Below, piece after piece: positions 62,255 through 64,000 of a DNA stretch of 64,000 nt. The notes under the pieces were generated by a model that was not told where the DNA came from, made no database searches, and saw nothing but the letters and a program-made list of their open reading frames with translations. How positions within the stretch are numbered: the first letter of the stretch is position 1; each line of letters starts with the position of its first letter. Source of the stretch: Sipunculus nudus (lineage: Eukaryota; Annelida; Sipuncula; Golfingiida; Sipunculidae); NCBI GenBank assembly GCA_026874595.1, contig CM049310.1, positions 77,493,056 through 77,557,055 of the forward strand, given 5' to 3'. The position numbers and the translations under genes are program-made.

Positions 62255-63513
62255 AAATAACCATAATCATAATAATAAGATAGTCCTCCAAATATCAATA
62301 CAAGAGACCACTGAATCATGACACAAAGCTGACAATCTGTAAATTTGCCAAACATTCACGATGTTTTTTATTACCATGTTTTCAAATGTTGTTCATTTTT
62401 TATAGCATGGTGAAATAGCGGGGGTAAGTCTGGTTATAGCAAATTACTTGATGGTATAAGGCAAAATAATTATTGCTTAGCTAATAGGAACTAATACTGT
62501 GACATAACATATACCTGTCTGTCTCAAAATACCCAATAAAAATACCAATTATGAAAAACAAATTTGACAAATCTGGATCTACTTTCTTTCAGATAATTAA
62601 ACACTTTTTAAGCCATGAACAAGTTCAGGGACCAAGGCCAGCAAATTTATTGTTATGCTTCTAGTTCTGCTTTAAAGGTTGTTTCTCTAACTTTAAATGG
62701 TCTCATCAAAATATGAGAGACACTGAACAGCAATAAGCTGCAGAACAGCACAGGAATAAAGTGGTATAAATTAACGGAAACCGAAAAGAAAATACATAAA
62801 TAAAACATATCTTACATTTAATGACATAGGACAATTAGGACACTGCACTGTGAAATTGACATGGTTAGTGTAGGTCTGGTTATCTGTTGTCAAATCTATC
62901 TGCAAATTGTGCATCTTTCCCAGTAAAGCTGTAGTGTTTATCCAAGACGTCATGACCGGCATGCTGCATACCACCTCTGAGGCACCATTCACCTATAAAA
63001 GGAAAAGATTTACAGCTATTTATGTCTCATGAATTATTAATTGCCCCTCCATTCAACATACAGCAGGTAAAGAGTGGTCAGACATCTATGTTACCCAGTT
63101 ATGAGTTACATGGAATCGAGATAATCCATTGGCATTACCTTTAACTTTGTGTGACCCTTTTGCTCACAACCCTATTGTCAAAAGTCCTTTCAACATATCA
63201 GAAAAGCAGGAAAATTAAGATAATAAAGTTTAAGCTTTCATTTACCTCCCTTTCAAGCTATATCATACATATTGCATGATCATTATATGTTGTTATTTTG
63301 CAACCAATCATCATAAATCAACAAGTGGAAATAATCCAAAGAAGTGAACTACACAAAATGATATGGTATAATATTTTTTAATTCAATACCAAGTGCTATT
63401 TCTTTAACAAGCAATAAAGATGCTCAAAAAAAGATGCTCAAACTTACCTGTGCCTCTTGTATGTAACTGTGAACAATGGCCCCTAGTGTCCCATTCAGTC
63501 TCAAACCTTTGCC
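19938..63513 (-). CDS. Partial multi-exon gene for an EGF-module secreted/surface protein
   Basis: Seven minus-strand exons (66, 177, 67, 170, 225, 82 and 176 nt) are bounded by AG and GT signals, with phases 0-0, 0-0, 0-1, 1-0, 0-0, 0-1 and 1-0, so all junctions fit. They give 321 codons without a stop. Exons 2-4 and 5-7 are paralogous trios: a Cys-bracketed segment with W-x-NTT, an EGF domain with six cysteines split by a phase-1 intron after the fifth, and a Cys-rich linker ending in I-K. Several N-glycosylation sequons and odd disulphide-type spacing suggest an extracellular protein. The alternation recalls VWDE-like proteins of molluscs, but no homologue is claimed. Start, signal peptide and end lie outside the window. 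Confidence 0.8.
20114..20986 (-). other. Intron 6
   Basis: 873 bp, phase 1, A+T-rich, no repeat family recognised. Donor GTAGGT is slightly off consensus; the acceptor ends TTTATAG. Confidence 0.7.
20987..21068 (-). CDS. Exon 6: EGF-like domain 2, cysteines 1-5
   Basis: Acceptor GTGTTTCAG, then TCTGCATGCCGC. The 82-nt exon reads [13 protein letters not shown], a short loop with GGTACKC, and RS plus one base. Cysteine spacing C-x3-C-x5-C-x9-C-x-C, with the sixth cysteine supplied by exon 7 (YNGPAC), is that of an EGF domain. Homologous to exon 3, with an 8-residue longer third loop. Confidence 0.85.
21945..22169 (-). CDS. Exon 5: Cys-bracketed module segment, copy 2
   Basis: Acceptor TTTTGTACCACAG precedes AACAGAAAAC; donor TTG|GTAAGT. 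The 75-codon exon reads [10 protein letters not shown], then [19 protein letters not shown] and LICRIC. From its first cysteine it is 51 residues long, exactly like exon 2, and about 15 of the 51 positions are identical without gaps (including C, P, W, NTT, G, H, F-T and C-x-x-C). It also includes the N-terminal part that module 1 keeps in a separate exon. Confidence 0.85.
22310..23590. other. Intronic stretch without recognised feature
   Basis: No gene. The segment 22320-22560 is locally G+C-richer, with CCTACGTCGTCACACGGCGAG and CCGCGTCC, and may be an old insertion; neither termini nor target duplications are visible. Confidence 0.4.
23597..24279 (+). repeat. P2 repeat units (337-bp class), left part
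   Basis: Two degenerate units contain ATCATGGTGATCAATGCAGT, TCAGATACT(C/G)AAGCTTTTGT, GATATGGG(T/A)AACAGAGACC and GATTTGTGCCCTGTTA(A). They are the same unit as in the 48.8-51.97 kb array. The right-hand unit is cut at its GTGCCCTGT by the MULE-like element and resumes at 24882. Confidence 0.8.
24280..24881. mobile_element. MULE-like non-autonomous DNA transposon with 9-bp TSD
   Basis: The 602-bp insertion begins TACGCTC and ends GAGCGTA, a 7-bp terminal inverted repeat that continues weakly (TTAGCG against CAGCGG). It is flanked by GTGCCCTGT at 24271-24279 and 24882-24890. It interrupts a P2 unit whose uninterrupted form reads GTGCCCTGTTA many times elsewhere, so the insertion and duplication are well defined. 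A 9-bp duplication is usual for Mutator-type elements; there is no transposase here. The interior is G+C-richer than its surroundings. Confidence 0.7.
24882..24923 (+). repeat. P2 fragment after the MULE-like insertion
   Basis: GTGCCCTGTTATCAGATGAC continues the unit broken at 24279. It is cut after 42 bp by the left end of a type I element. Confidence 0.7.
24924..25615 (+). mobile_element. Type I element, left arm
   Basis: AACAAGGGACCTATGGGTCA and CGGCGCTCAGCTGA mark the left end. The arm matches 13752-14405. A purine-rich stretch (GAGAGAAAAGGAGATAGAGAG, about 25565-25595) ends the match. The corresponding right end cannot be assigned because other repeat blocks follow. Confidence 0.75.
25616..26400 (+). 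repeat. Mixed type I internal blocks with G run
   Basis: GAAGGTTAAAATCTAAAATA is followed by a left-arm block known from 17500, 26685 and 32820. A 13-G run lies at 25919-25931, then a GTGGGGGAAGGGG stretch at about 26050, and then the AAACAAAGC...CCATTCTTCTGAGCCAGG dispersed block (26185-26230). No gene is seen. Confidence 0.55.
26409..26515 (+). repeat. Purine (GA)-rich microsatellite
   Basis: About 100 bases are almost pure A/G on the plus strand, mostly GAGA and GAAAGAGA tracts. An open frame on the other strand here is only the low-complexity Ser/Leu translation of this tract. Confidence 0.85.
26650..27640 (+). repeat. Degenerate type I arm blocks with long G runs
   Basis: ATGGGTCACTGTGCTCAGCTGAAG (truncated left end) is followed by the GAAGGTAAAAATCTAAAATAATAAT block, CATGGCTGGTTGACATGATTGG, a 17-G run (27071-27087) after (GGT)n, and a second block ending in a 22-G run (27619-27640). 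The blocks occur in the same order at 32780-33240. No gene is seen. Confidence 0.65.
27641..29512 (+). mobile_element. Type I 3' portions with (ACGG)n and hairpin
   Basis: A 13-G run at 27914-27926 is followed by CTGTCACAGCAGGGGATCTC, shared with about 18524. Then come two 3' units (about 28085-28690 and 28810-29400), each with GAAAATTAAATC(A/C)AC, GG(C/A)ATGT, GGTTTTGATA(T/C)TAGGCAGTCC. (ACGG)n spans 29402-29460 and the hairpin is at 29478-29508. Confidence 0.7.
29402..29460 (+). repeat. (ACGG)n microsatellite
   Basis: About 14 near-perfect ACGG units next to the terminal hairpin. ACGG tracts at this place are typical of bivalve pearl/DTE elements. Confidence 0.9.
29538..30566 (+). mobile_element. 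Type II Helentron-like element, complete
   Basis: The left end AACAAGGCCTACAGGCCTAA continues TGCGAACTTGTGC. The right end reads CGCATTAGCTCACAGG, then TTCGCTAAAAA. GCGAACCTGTG-type sequence is inverted between the two ends (left GCGAACTTGTG, right CACAGGTTCGC), a subterminal inverted repeat. The middle has three tandem units of about 125-135 bp with GGC(A/G)(C/A)(C/A)ACC(A/T)GTC(T/C)TGT (near 29728, 29861 and 29981). The right third is shared with 30900-31937 and 48450-52141. No protein is encoded. Flanks are T-rich on both sides. Confidence 0.7.
30900..31937 (+). repeat. Type II right-arm units, tandem, with terminus
   Basis: Repeated blocks read AACTCAGCCAAAA(A/G)TCAC, CCATTTGAACAAA(C/T)T and GAGAAGAAG(A/T)TTTT. 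They end in GCCACACCATAGCATAAGC, then TCACAGGTTTGCTAAAAA. Three blocks at about 30940, 31110 and 31285 precede the final arm. The region 30567-30899 before it shows nothing recognised. Confidence 0.65.
31938..32307 (+). mobile_element. P2 unit with type I right terminus
   Basis: ACAGGTGGCGGCACCAGTTTGC begins a P2 unit that runs to CACCCTATTAACAG, a diverged ACGG tract (about 32214-32255) and a TCAGATAACTTTTAGTCAGC hairpin variant ending CTAAAAA. This links the P2 337-bp unit to the type I terminus. Confidence 0.75.
32308..32776. other. Intronic spacer, no gene seen
   Basis: Unique-looking sequence without repeat match. No splice-flanked open exon was found that would fit the host gene. Confidence 0.5.
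32777..33240 (+). repeat. Type I left arm, degenerate, with G run
   Basis: AAAAGGGACCAAGGGGTCAC, then TGTGCTCAGCTGA, is a mutated left end. The arm parallels 17471-17900 and 26650-27000 and ends in (GGT)n and a 15-G run (33220-33234). Confidence 0.7.
33390..34960. repeat. About 360-bp tandem array centred on ACCTGTACAGGT
   Basis: The 12-base palindrome ACCTGTACAGGT occurs at 33858-33869 and 34212-34223, with one change at 34577-34588 (ACCTGCACAGGT) and a weak form at 34894. Spacings are 354, 365 and 317. Each unit carries (A/G)GGTAAATT, a T run and GTTACCT(G/A)...TACCTTT. Extra CAGGTA and TACCTG words are scattered through the array. No coding frame is present. It is unlike the other repeats in the window. 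Confidence 0.75.
35118..35147. repeat. Poly(C) run of 30
   Basis: Thirty consecutive C on the plus strand, 450 bp before a 28-G run (35599-35626). Length is likely to vary between reads. Confidence 0.8.
35148..38890. other. Repeat-poor island inside intron 4, no gene seen
   Basis: This 3.7 kb lacks the element families that fill the rest of the intron. It has several CACGTG or CACGTGA words (35443, 35498, near 38370 and 38636), a 55-bp direct duplication (35439 and 35494, GGTTCACGTGACTG), a 28-G run (35599-35626) and a CA repeat (37780-37799). CpG is more frequent than in neighbouring sequence at 35340-35700, 37320-37400 and 38340-38900. No exon could be supported. Confidence 0.45.
39116..40054 (+). 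repeat. Type III tandem array, 277-bp class
   Basis: The units carry GGCAGGTGGCGCCACCAATT (39141), GTAGGTGGCGCCACCTGT (39268) and later variants, with TGCAAAATTT, GAGATATGA and CATAAAATCAAGAAAGCT blocks. The array stops at CAGGATGTATA because a foldback element is inserted there, and resumes at 41030. Confidence 0.8.
40055..41029. mobile_element. Foldback element with long GGGAAAAATGAGAATTC-rich TIRs
   Basis: The left end TGTCGAGGGAAGAATGAGAA is matched in reverse complement by the right end ...TTCTCATTCTTCCCTCGACA. Both arms (about 220 bp left, 170 bp right) are built of repeated motifs around GGGAAAAATGAGAATTC and TCCCGGGA. The centre, about 40330-40855, is unrelated A+T-rich DNA without a gene. 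TATA flanks both sides (40051-40054, 41030-41033), consistent with a TA or TATA target duplication. The element interrupts a type III array unit, so the insertion is directly visible. Confidence 0.8.
41030..41243 (+). mobile_element. Type III array end with terminal hairpin
   Basis: After the foldback element the unit resumes (GCCGAATTTCAGGTG), then passes to CGCGGCAGCGGCGGCGGAAC and the hairpin arms GTATCCGCAAAAC (41209-41221) and GTTTTGGCGGATAC (41225-41238), followed by AATTA. This is the clearest type III right terminus. Confidence 0.75.
41244..42042. other. Intronic spacer before exon 4
   Basis: Unique-looking A+T-rich DNA; no gene or repeat family recognised. Confidence 0.5.
42043..42212 (-). 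CDS. Exon 4: end of EGF 1 plus Cys-rich linker
   Basis: Acceptor TTTTTTTTCAG, then ACTGGTTTGGC; donor AAG|GTAAGT. Two leading bases complete a codon with exon 3 (N-WFGAIC), supplying the sixth EGF cysteine. The linker carries FQTC, SNTTC and LNWTC, two of them glycosylation sequons, and ends MNIK in phase 0. It aligns with exon 7 across its length (56 against 58 complete codons). Confidence 0.85.
42582..44756 (+). mobile_element. Type I element with embedded 277-bp-class array
   Basis: The mutated left end GCCCATGGGCCATGACGCTC, then AGCTGA, is followed by P2 units (42700-43235). At 43240 ACAGATAGTCGACAAGCGAC starts a type III-like left end, and a 276-284-bp tandem array follows (GATATGAGCAATTTTCACC anchors at 43481, 43757 and 44035; GATACGGG at 44319). 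The P2 unit resumes near 44455 and ends with a diverged hairpin at CAGTCAGCTGAGCTAAAA. The layout suggests a type III element inserted in, or fused with, a type I element. Confidence 0.65.
44757..45947. other. Intronic spacer, no gene seen
   Basis: Unique-looking A+T-rich sequence; no repeat unit, terminus or exon recognised. Confidence 0.5.
45948..46130 (+). mobile_element. Type II left-end fragment
   Basis: AACAAAAAAGGCCTACAGGC, then TTAATGCGAACCTGTGC, matches the left terminus at 29538. The element is cut after about 180 bp by the type III array. Confidence 0.6.
46131..47995 (+). repeat. Type III tandem array, 277-bp unit, and empty-site paralogue
   Basis: ATGTCTGCA anchors lie near 46230, 46505, 46782, 47060, 47337 and 47612, giving a period of about 277. 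Each unit has two GTGG(T/C)GCCACC boxes, AGGATGTATAAACCTGCAAAATTTC, GATATGAGTGATTTTATCCC and GAGCTATGTGAGATCTATACAC. The beginning (46135-46240) is the same as 1540-1638 followed by 10823 onward, without the retrotransposon. The array ends at GCAGCAGTTCACATGTGACC. Confidence 0.85.
47996..48449. other. Spacer with TCTAGA-type palindromes
   Basis: No gene. GTCTAGA-like words cluster at 48075-48140, including the perfect 18-base palindrome TGTCTAGACGTCTAGACA (48109-48126). Confidence 0.6.
48450..48755 (+). mobile_element. Type II element right arm, part 1
   Basis: Matches the arm at 31480-31790 (GTGAC(A/C)AACATTGG, ATCATTTCTGTGAAATATTGG, CCCTATAAAATCTAAGAAAA). It is broken at GTTAGAAAAAAA by a type I element and continues at 51974. 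Confidence 0.7.
48756..51973 (+). mobile_element. Type I element built of about nine 337-bp P2 units
   Basis: The left end AACAAGTGACCCAGGGGTCA continues TGACGCTCAGCTGA. The anchor GATTTGTGCC(C/A)TG(T/C)TAAC or its variants recurs at about 49020, 49186, 49523, 49857, 50181, 50521, 50862, 51200, 51536 and 51872, mostly 324-341 bp apart. Many units carry (A/G)GGTGGCGCCACCAGTC. A second right terminus inside (about 49880-49957, with AGCTAAAAA) suggests a tandem dimer or an insertion. The outer right end has the ACGG tract (51893-51921) and a hairpin. Flanks belong to one type II arm, so both outer ends are defined by the interruption. Confidence 0.8.
51974..52141 (+). mobile_element. Type II element right arm, part 2, with terminus
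   Basis: Resumes the arm broken at 48755: AACAAAATCAGAGAGAGTTTT, GATGACT(G)ATCATTTGC, GGTGATGCTAGCTTCTGC. It ends GCACCATAGCATAAGCTCAC, then AGGTTCGCTAAAAA. Confidence 0.75.
52142..52193 (+). repeat. Forward P2 fragment, split by an inverted element
   Basis: ATCATGGTGATCAATGTAGT...GCTTTTGTATCAAATTTTT is the middle of a P2 unit. Its continuation, TATTAATCTGGGGGGG, is at 59792. Confidence 0.8.
52425..52554 (+). mobile_element. 5' LTR, about 130 bp
   Basis: GCGCCACCTTACGGCAGTTA ... CGTTGTTGTTTGTTG is matched at 57926-58055 with about four or five differences, so the insertion is fairly young. TATAAAG at 52514-52520 is a likely core promoter; CCACGTGTG supplies an E-box-like word. TGGTGGCAGC, a primer-binding-site-like sequence, follows directly at 52555. 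Exact ends are uncertain by a few bases. Confidence 0.75.
52555..52567 (+). promoter_or_regulatory. Primer-binding site of the LTR element
   Basis: TGGTGGCAGCAGG directly follows the LTR and starts with TGG, as required for pairing with a tRNA CCA end. The tRNA was not identified. Confidence 0.55.
52737..53567 (+). pseudogene. gag: Gag of the LTR retrotransposon, one internal stop
   Basis: ATG at 52737 opens a frame ([18 protein letters not shown]) that is broken by TAA at 52860-52862 (codon 42) and then stays open, in the same frame, to 53567. The protein has a helical retrotransposon capsid pattern ([16 protein letters not shown], then [16 protein letters not shown]). A zinc-knuckle remnant (SHNLSEC) is readable only in the next frame, so an indel near 53500-53545 separates Gag from Pol. 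In the intact element Gag and Pol may have been one frame. Confidence 0.8.
53582..56044 (+). pseudogene. pol: Pol part 1: protease, reverse transcriptase, RNase H
   Basis: The 820-codon frame has the protease motif LDTGATTN (Asp72). RT follows with [13 protein letters not shown] (Asp458), the AMGMPGS box and the catalytic IADDLF (Asp524, Asp525). RNase H follows with [15 protein letters not shown] and LPSDYASRN. The first RNase H position reads [11 protein letters not shown], Glu674 where aspartate is usual. The recorded start (TTG) is not a real initiation codon; the frame continues upstream into the zinc-knuckle remnant. TGA at 56042-56044 looks like a CGA-to-TGA change because coding continues beyond it in the same frame. 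Confidence 0.85.
56045..57651 (+). pseudogene. pol: Pol part 2: integrase with D,D-35-E core and C-terminal tail
   Basis: After the TGA, coding-like sequence ([15 protein letters not shown]) is frameshifted near 56130 into the frame open from 56173. It has an HHCC zinc-binding region ([11 protein letters not shown], then CSSCHHC). The catalytic core residues are Asp125 (SADVMRR), Asp182 (RVDQAPG) and Glu218 (VAEHAINE), with exactly 35 residues between the last two. An SH3-like tail follows (VGDLVYLY). TAG at 57244-57246 interrupts the same frame, which continues through a proline-rich stretch to [12 protein letters not shown] and a stop at 57649-57651. The catalytic triad is intact although the reading frame is not. 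Confidence 0.85.
57652..57925 (+). other. 3' untranslated part and polypurine tract of the LTR element
   Basis: No gene. GAAGGTAAGGGAGGTGG directly before the 3' LTR is the likely plus-strand primer for reverse transcription. Confidence 0.6.
57926..58055 (+). mobile_element. 3' LTR, about 130 bp
   Basis: Pairs with 52425-52554; TATAAAG spans 58015-58021. Preceded by T (TGCGCC), which would give a canonical TG start; the 5' copy has A at this place. Followed by the reversed P2 unit AGAATAATGGAAAATTTG. Confidence 0.75.
58056..59355 (-). repeat. Reversed P2 units of the inverted type I element
   Basis: AATAATGGAAAATTTGATAC, GTGTTTCATCAGTTTCTGCA, GGTGGCG(C/T)CACCTG and GGTCTCTGTTACCCATA blocks repeat at about 58056, 58397, 58733 and 59020, decaying to the right. 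Same unit as 48756-51973, in opposite orientation. Confidence 0.8.
59525..59735 (-). mobile_element. tRNA-derived SINE
   Basis: Read on the minus strand from 59735, it has a tRNA-like head with an A box in AGCTGAGTGGTAAAACACT and a B box in AGGTTCGATTTCC, spaced as in a Pol III promoter. It is followed by a conserved-looking body with GTTGGTTTTCTCCAGGTCC and TCCGGTTTCCTCG. The 3' end fades into A+T-rich DNA (CATGTAAAATAAATAAAATT). Its arms do not pair as a tRNA cloverleaf acceptor. The ...TTTTCTCC...CCGGTTTCCTCC body is, as far as I recall, common in mollusc SINEs; the superfamily is not assigned. Confidence 0.7.
59792..60013 (+). repeat. Forward P2 unit, continuation of 52193
   Basis: TATTAATCTGGGGGGGGGTAC resumes the unit interrupted at 52193. 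It runs through GGGTAACAGAGACC and GATTTGTGCCCTGTTAACGG into a diverged ACGG tract, and is cut before its hairpin. Confidence 0.75.
60014..60527 (+). mobile_element. Type I right-end fragment, diverged
   Basis: 3' unit (AAATTCAGATGTCATTTTGGG ... TAGGCAGTTCTGAAGTGTG) with a short ACGG remnant (60468-60478) and a mutated hairpin, ending CAGCTCAGCTAAAAA. Confidence 0.65.
60734..60749. repeat. LINE target-site duplication, copy 1
   Basis: AGGCAGATTACTTTAT, identical to 61961-61976 at the other side of the LINE. Confidence 0.9.
60750..61960 (-). mobile_element. 5'-truncated LINE (non-LTR retrotransposon)
   Basis: Bounded by a perfect 16-bp duplication. At its 3' end (low coordinates) it has a poly(A) tract, seen as a T run at 60750-60762. 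At the 5' end coding starts abruptly in ORF2. Together these are the hallmarks of target-primed reverse transcription with early stop. It lies in intron 3, antisense to nothing known and on the same strand as the host gene. Confidence 0.9.
61070..61985 (-). pseudogene. LINE ORF2 C-terminal region with RT zinc-binding domain
   Basis: The frame 61591-61070 reads [19 protein letters not shown] and [18 protein letters not shown], the zf-RVT-like C-terminal domain that follows reverse transcriptase in L1/Tx1-type elements. Upstream, in other frames, are [19 protein letters not shown] and [14 protein letters not shown], which belong to the same region. At least two frameshifts and a stop separate the pieces. 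The RT catalytic core and endonuclease are absent because of 5' truncation. The last bases upstream of 61960 are host sequence. Confidence 0.8.
61961..61976. repeat. LINE target-site duplication, copy 2
   Basis: AGGCAGATTACTTTAT; see 60734-60749. Confidence 0.9.
62008..62074 (-). CDS. Exon 3: EGF-like domain 1, cysteines 1-5
   Basis: Acceptor CATCTGTTTTCAG, then GTTTCTACAG; donor GATGAAA|GTAAGC. The 67-nt exon reads [20 protein letters not shown], then DE plus one base. Cysteines C-x-C-x4-C-x4-C-x-C are completed by WFGAIC in exon 4: a compact, tenascin-like EGF. The donor lies only 30 bp from the LINE target site. Confidence 0.85.
62180..62252. repeat. (TA)n microsatellite in intron 2
   Basis: About 36 TA units with one TTTA interruption near 62193. 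Intron 2 (62075-62815) shows nothing else. Confidence 0.95.
62816..62992 (-). CDS. Exon 2: Cys-bracketed module segment, copy 1
   Basis: Acceptor CCTTTTATAG, then GTGAATGGTG; donor AAT|GTAAGA. The 59-codon exon reads [38 protein letters not shown]. From the first cysteine its 51 residues align without gaps to exon 5. The shape (Cys, W, alternating hydrophobic residues, CPNC just before an EGF) resembles an Ig-like or IPT-like beta domain, but this is a guess. Confidence 0.85.
63448..63513 (-). CDS. Exon 1 of those seen: N-terminal part of module 1
   Basis: Acceptor TTCCTACATCTAG, then GGCAAAGGTTTG; donor CAG|GTAAGT. The 22 codons [22 protein letters not shown] correspond to the start of exon 5 ([17 protein letters not shown]). 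Module 1 therefore has an additional phase-0 intron here that module 2 lacks. Earlier exons must lie to the right of the window or within 63514-64000, where none is supported. Confidence 0.75.
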
Positions 63514-63978
63514 CTAGATGTAGGAAGAATGTAGAAATGTTGACTTCATTATGTATAATGTCTTTCAACAAAGAGAATCAGCTACCATAGATAATCGGCA
63601 CCCCCATTTATTTAAAGTCACAGTTTTTGAGGAAATAACCCTGTGTAAAATATGCACCCTGTATCTAGCTAAAATCTGTCATGGATTAATTTGTATTTGC
63701 TATAGTCATTGAAACATTTACTGGTTCCGTGGTTGTAAACTTCGCCAGTTGGGCCAACACTTGTAGAAATCTTTAAGATCTCGCACAGAAGTACATGTAG
63801 ATTGATATGACTAAAATTAATAGCAATTAGTCTTTTCTACTTTAGTTGTCTAGTGTAAAAAGGGGTGCTGCATCAGGCTTTAACACAACTATTTTATGCT
63901 GTAAGATATAAAATGAGTGAACACAGGTCAATCAGATATTTATGGTAGGGGGTGACTAGGTCAAGGAATTAACAAGAG

Positions 63979-64000
63979 AACAAGGGACCTATGGCCCATT
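63979..64000 (+). mobile_element. Type I left terminus cut by the window edge
   Basis: AACAAGGGACCTATGGCCCA starts a further type I element in the intron upstream of exon 1. Confidence 0.6.

Noticed and set aside
62107-62355. Open frame rich in Ile/Tyr on the minus strand
   Set aside because: Created by the (TA)n microsatellite at 62180-62252.
63722-63810. Possible further exon upstream of exon 1 (good acceptor ending TAATTTTAG, donor CCA|GTAAAT)
   Set aside because: Its 89 nt would have to start in the phase that leaves exon 1 in phase 0, and that frame contains a TAA; the open frame does not join exon 1.

Overview
The window is animal nuclear DNA, most likely from a bivalve mollusc. It is A+T-rich and intron-dominated, with split genes that have GT-AG boundaries. 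It is packed with non-autonomous elements that carry internal tandem units, an (ACGG)n-type microsatellite and a terminal hairpin. That organisation is known from the 'pearl'/DTE elements of bivalves, which have been linked to Helentron (HINE) transposons. The species cannot be told from the sequence.

Host gene. One cellular gene can be supported, on the minus strand from 63513 down to 19938 and open at both window edges. Seven exons (63448-63513, 62816-62992, 62008-62074, 42043-42212, 21945-22169, 20987-21068, 19938-20113) have consensus splice sites and fully compatible phases. They encode a cysteine-rich secreted or surface protein. The last six exons are two copies of a three-exon module: a Cys-bracketed segment with an NTT glycosylation site, then a six-cysteine EGF domain split by a phase-1 intron, then a Cys-rich linker. 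Two introns of about 20 kb hold most of the repeats.

1-13.2 kb, downstream of the last exon seen: a 146-bp tandem array; a Mag-lineage Ty3/Gypsy retrotransposon (1639-10822, TSD ATGTC) interrupted by a DIRS-type tyrosine-recombinase retroelement and flanked by an 875-bp duplication; a 277-bp tandem array; and a broken Helentron-like gene with a PIF1 helicase C-terminus fused to an EEP endonuclease.

13.7-42 kb: nested elements of three terminus families. Type I starts AACAAGnGACC and ends in a TAGCTCAGATGACT hairpin. Type II starts AACAAGGCCTAC and ends GGTTCGCTAAAAA. Type III starts ACAAGCGAC and ends in a GTATCCGC hairpin. This stretch also holds a MULE-like element (24280-24881), long G runs, an about 360-bp ACCTGTACAGGT array (33.4-34.96 kb), a repeat-poor island (35.15-38.9 kb) and a foldback element (40055-41029).

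42.5-64 kb: more type I and III arrays; a 337-bp-unit array (48.8-51.97 kb); a 5.6-kb LTR retrotransposon with near-identical LTRs (52425-58055) inside an inverted type I element that itself sits in another repeat copy; a tRNA-derived SINE; and a 5'-truncated LINE with a perfect 16-bp TSD.

No rRNA gene, bona fide tRNA gene, CRISPR array or bacterial operon was seen. All transposon reading frames carry disabling changes. All coordinates, splice predictions and family names come from reading alone; no search was run.
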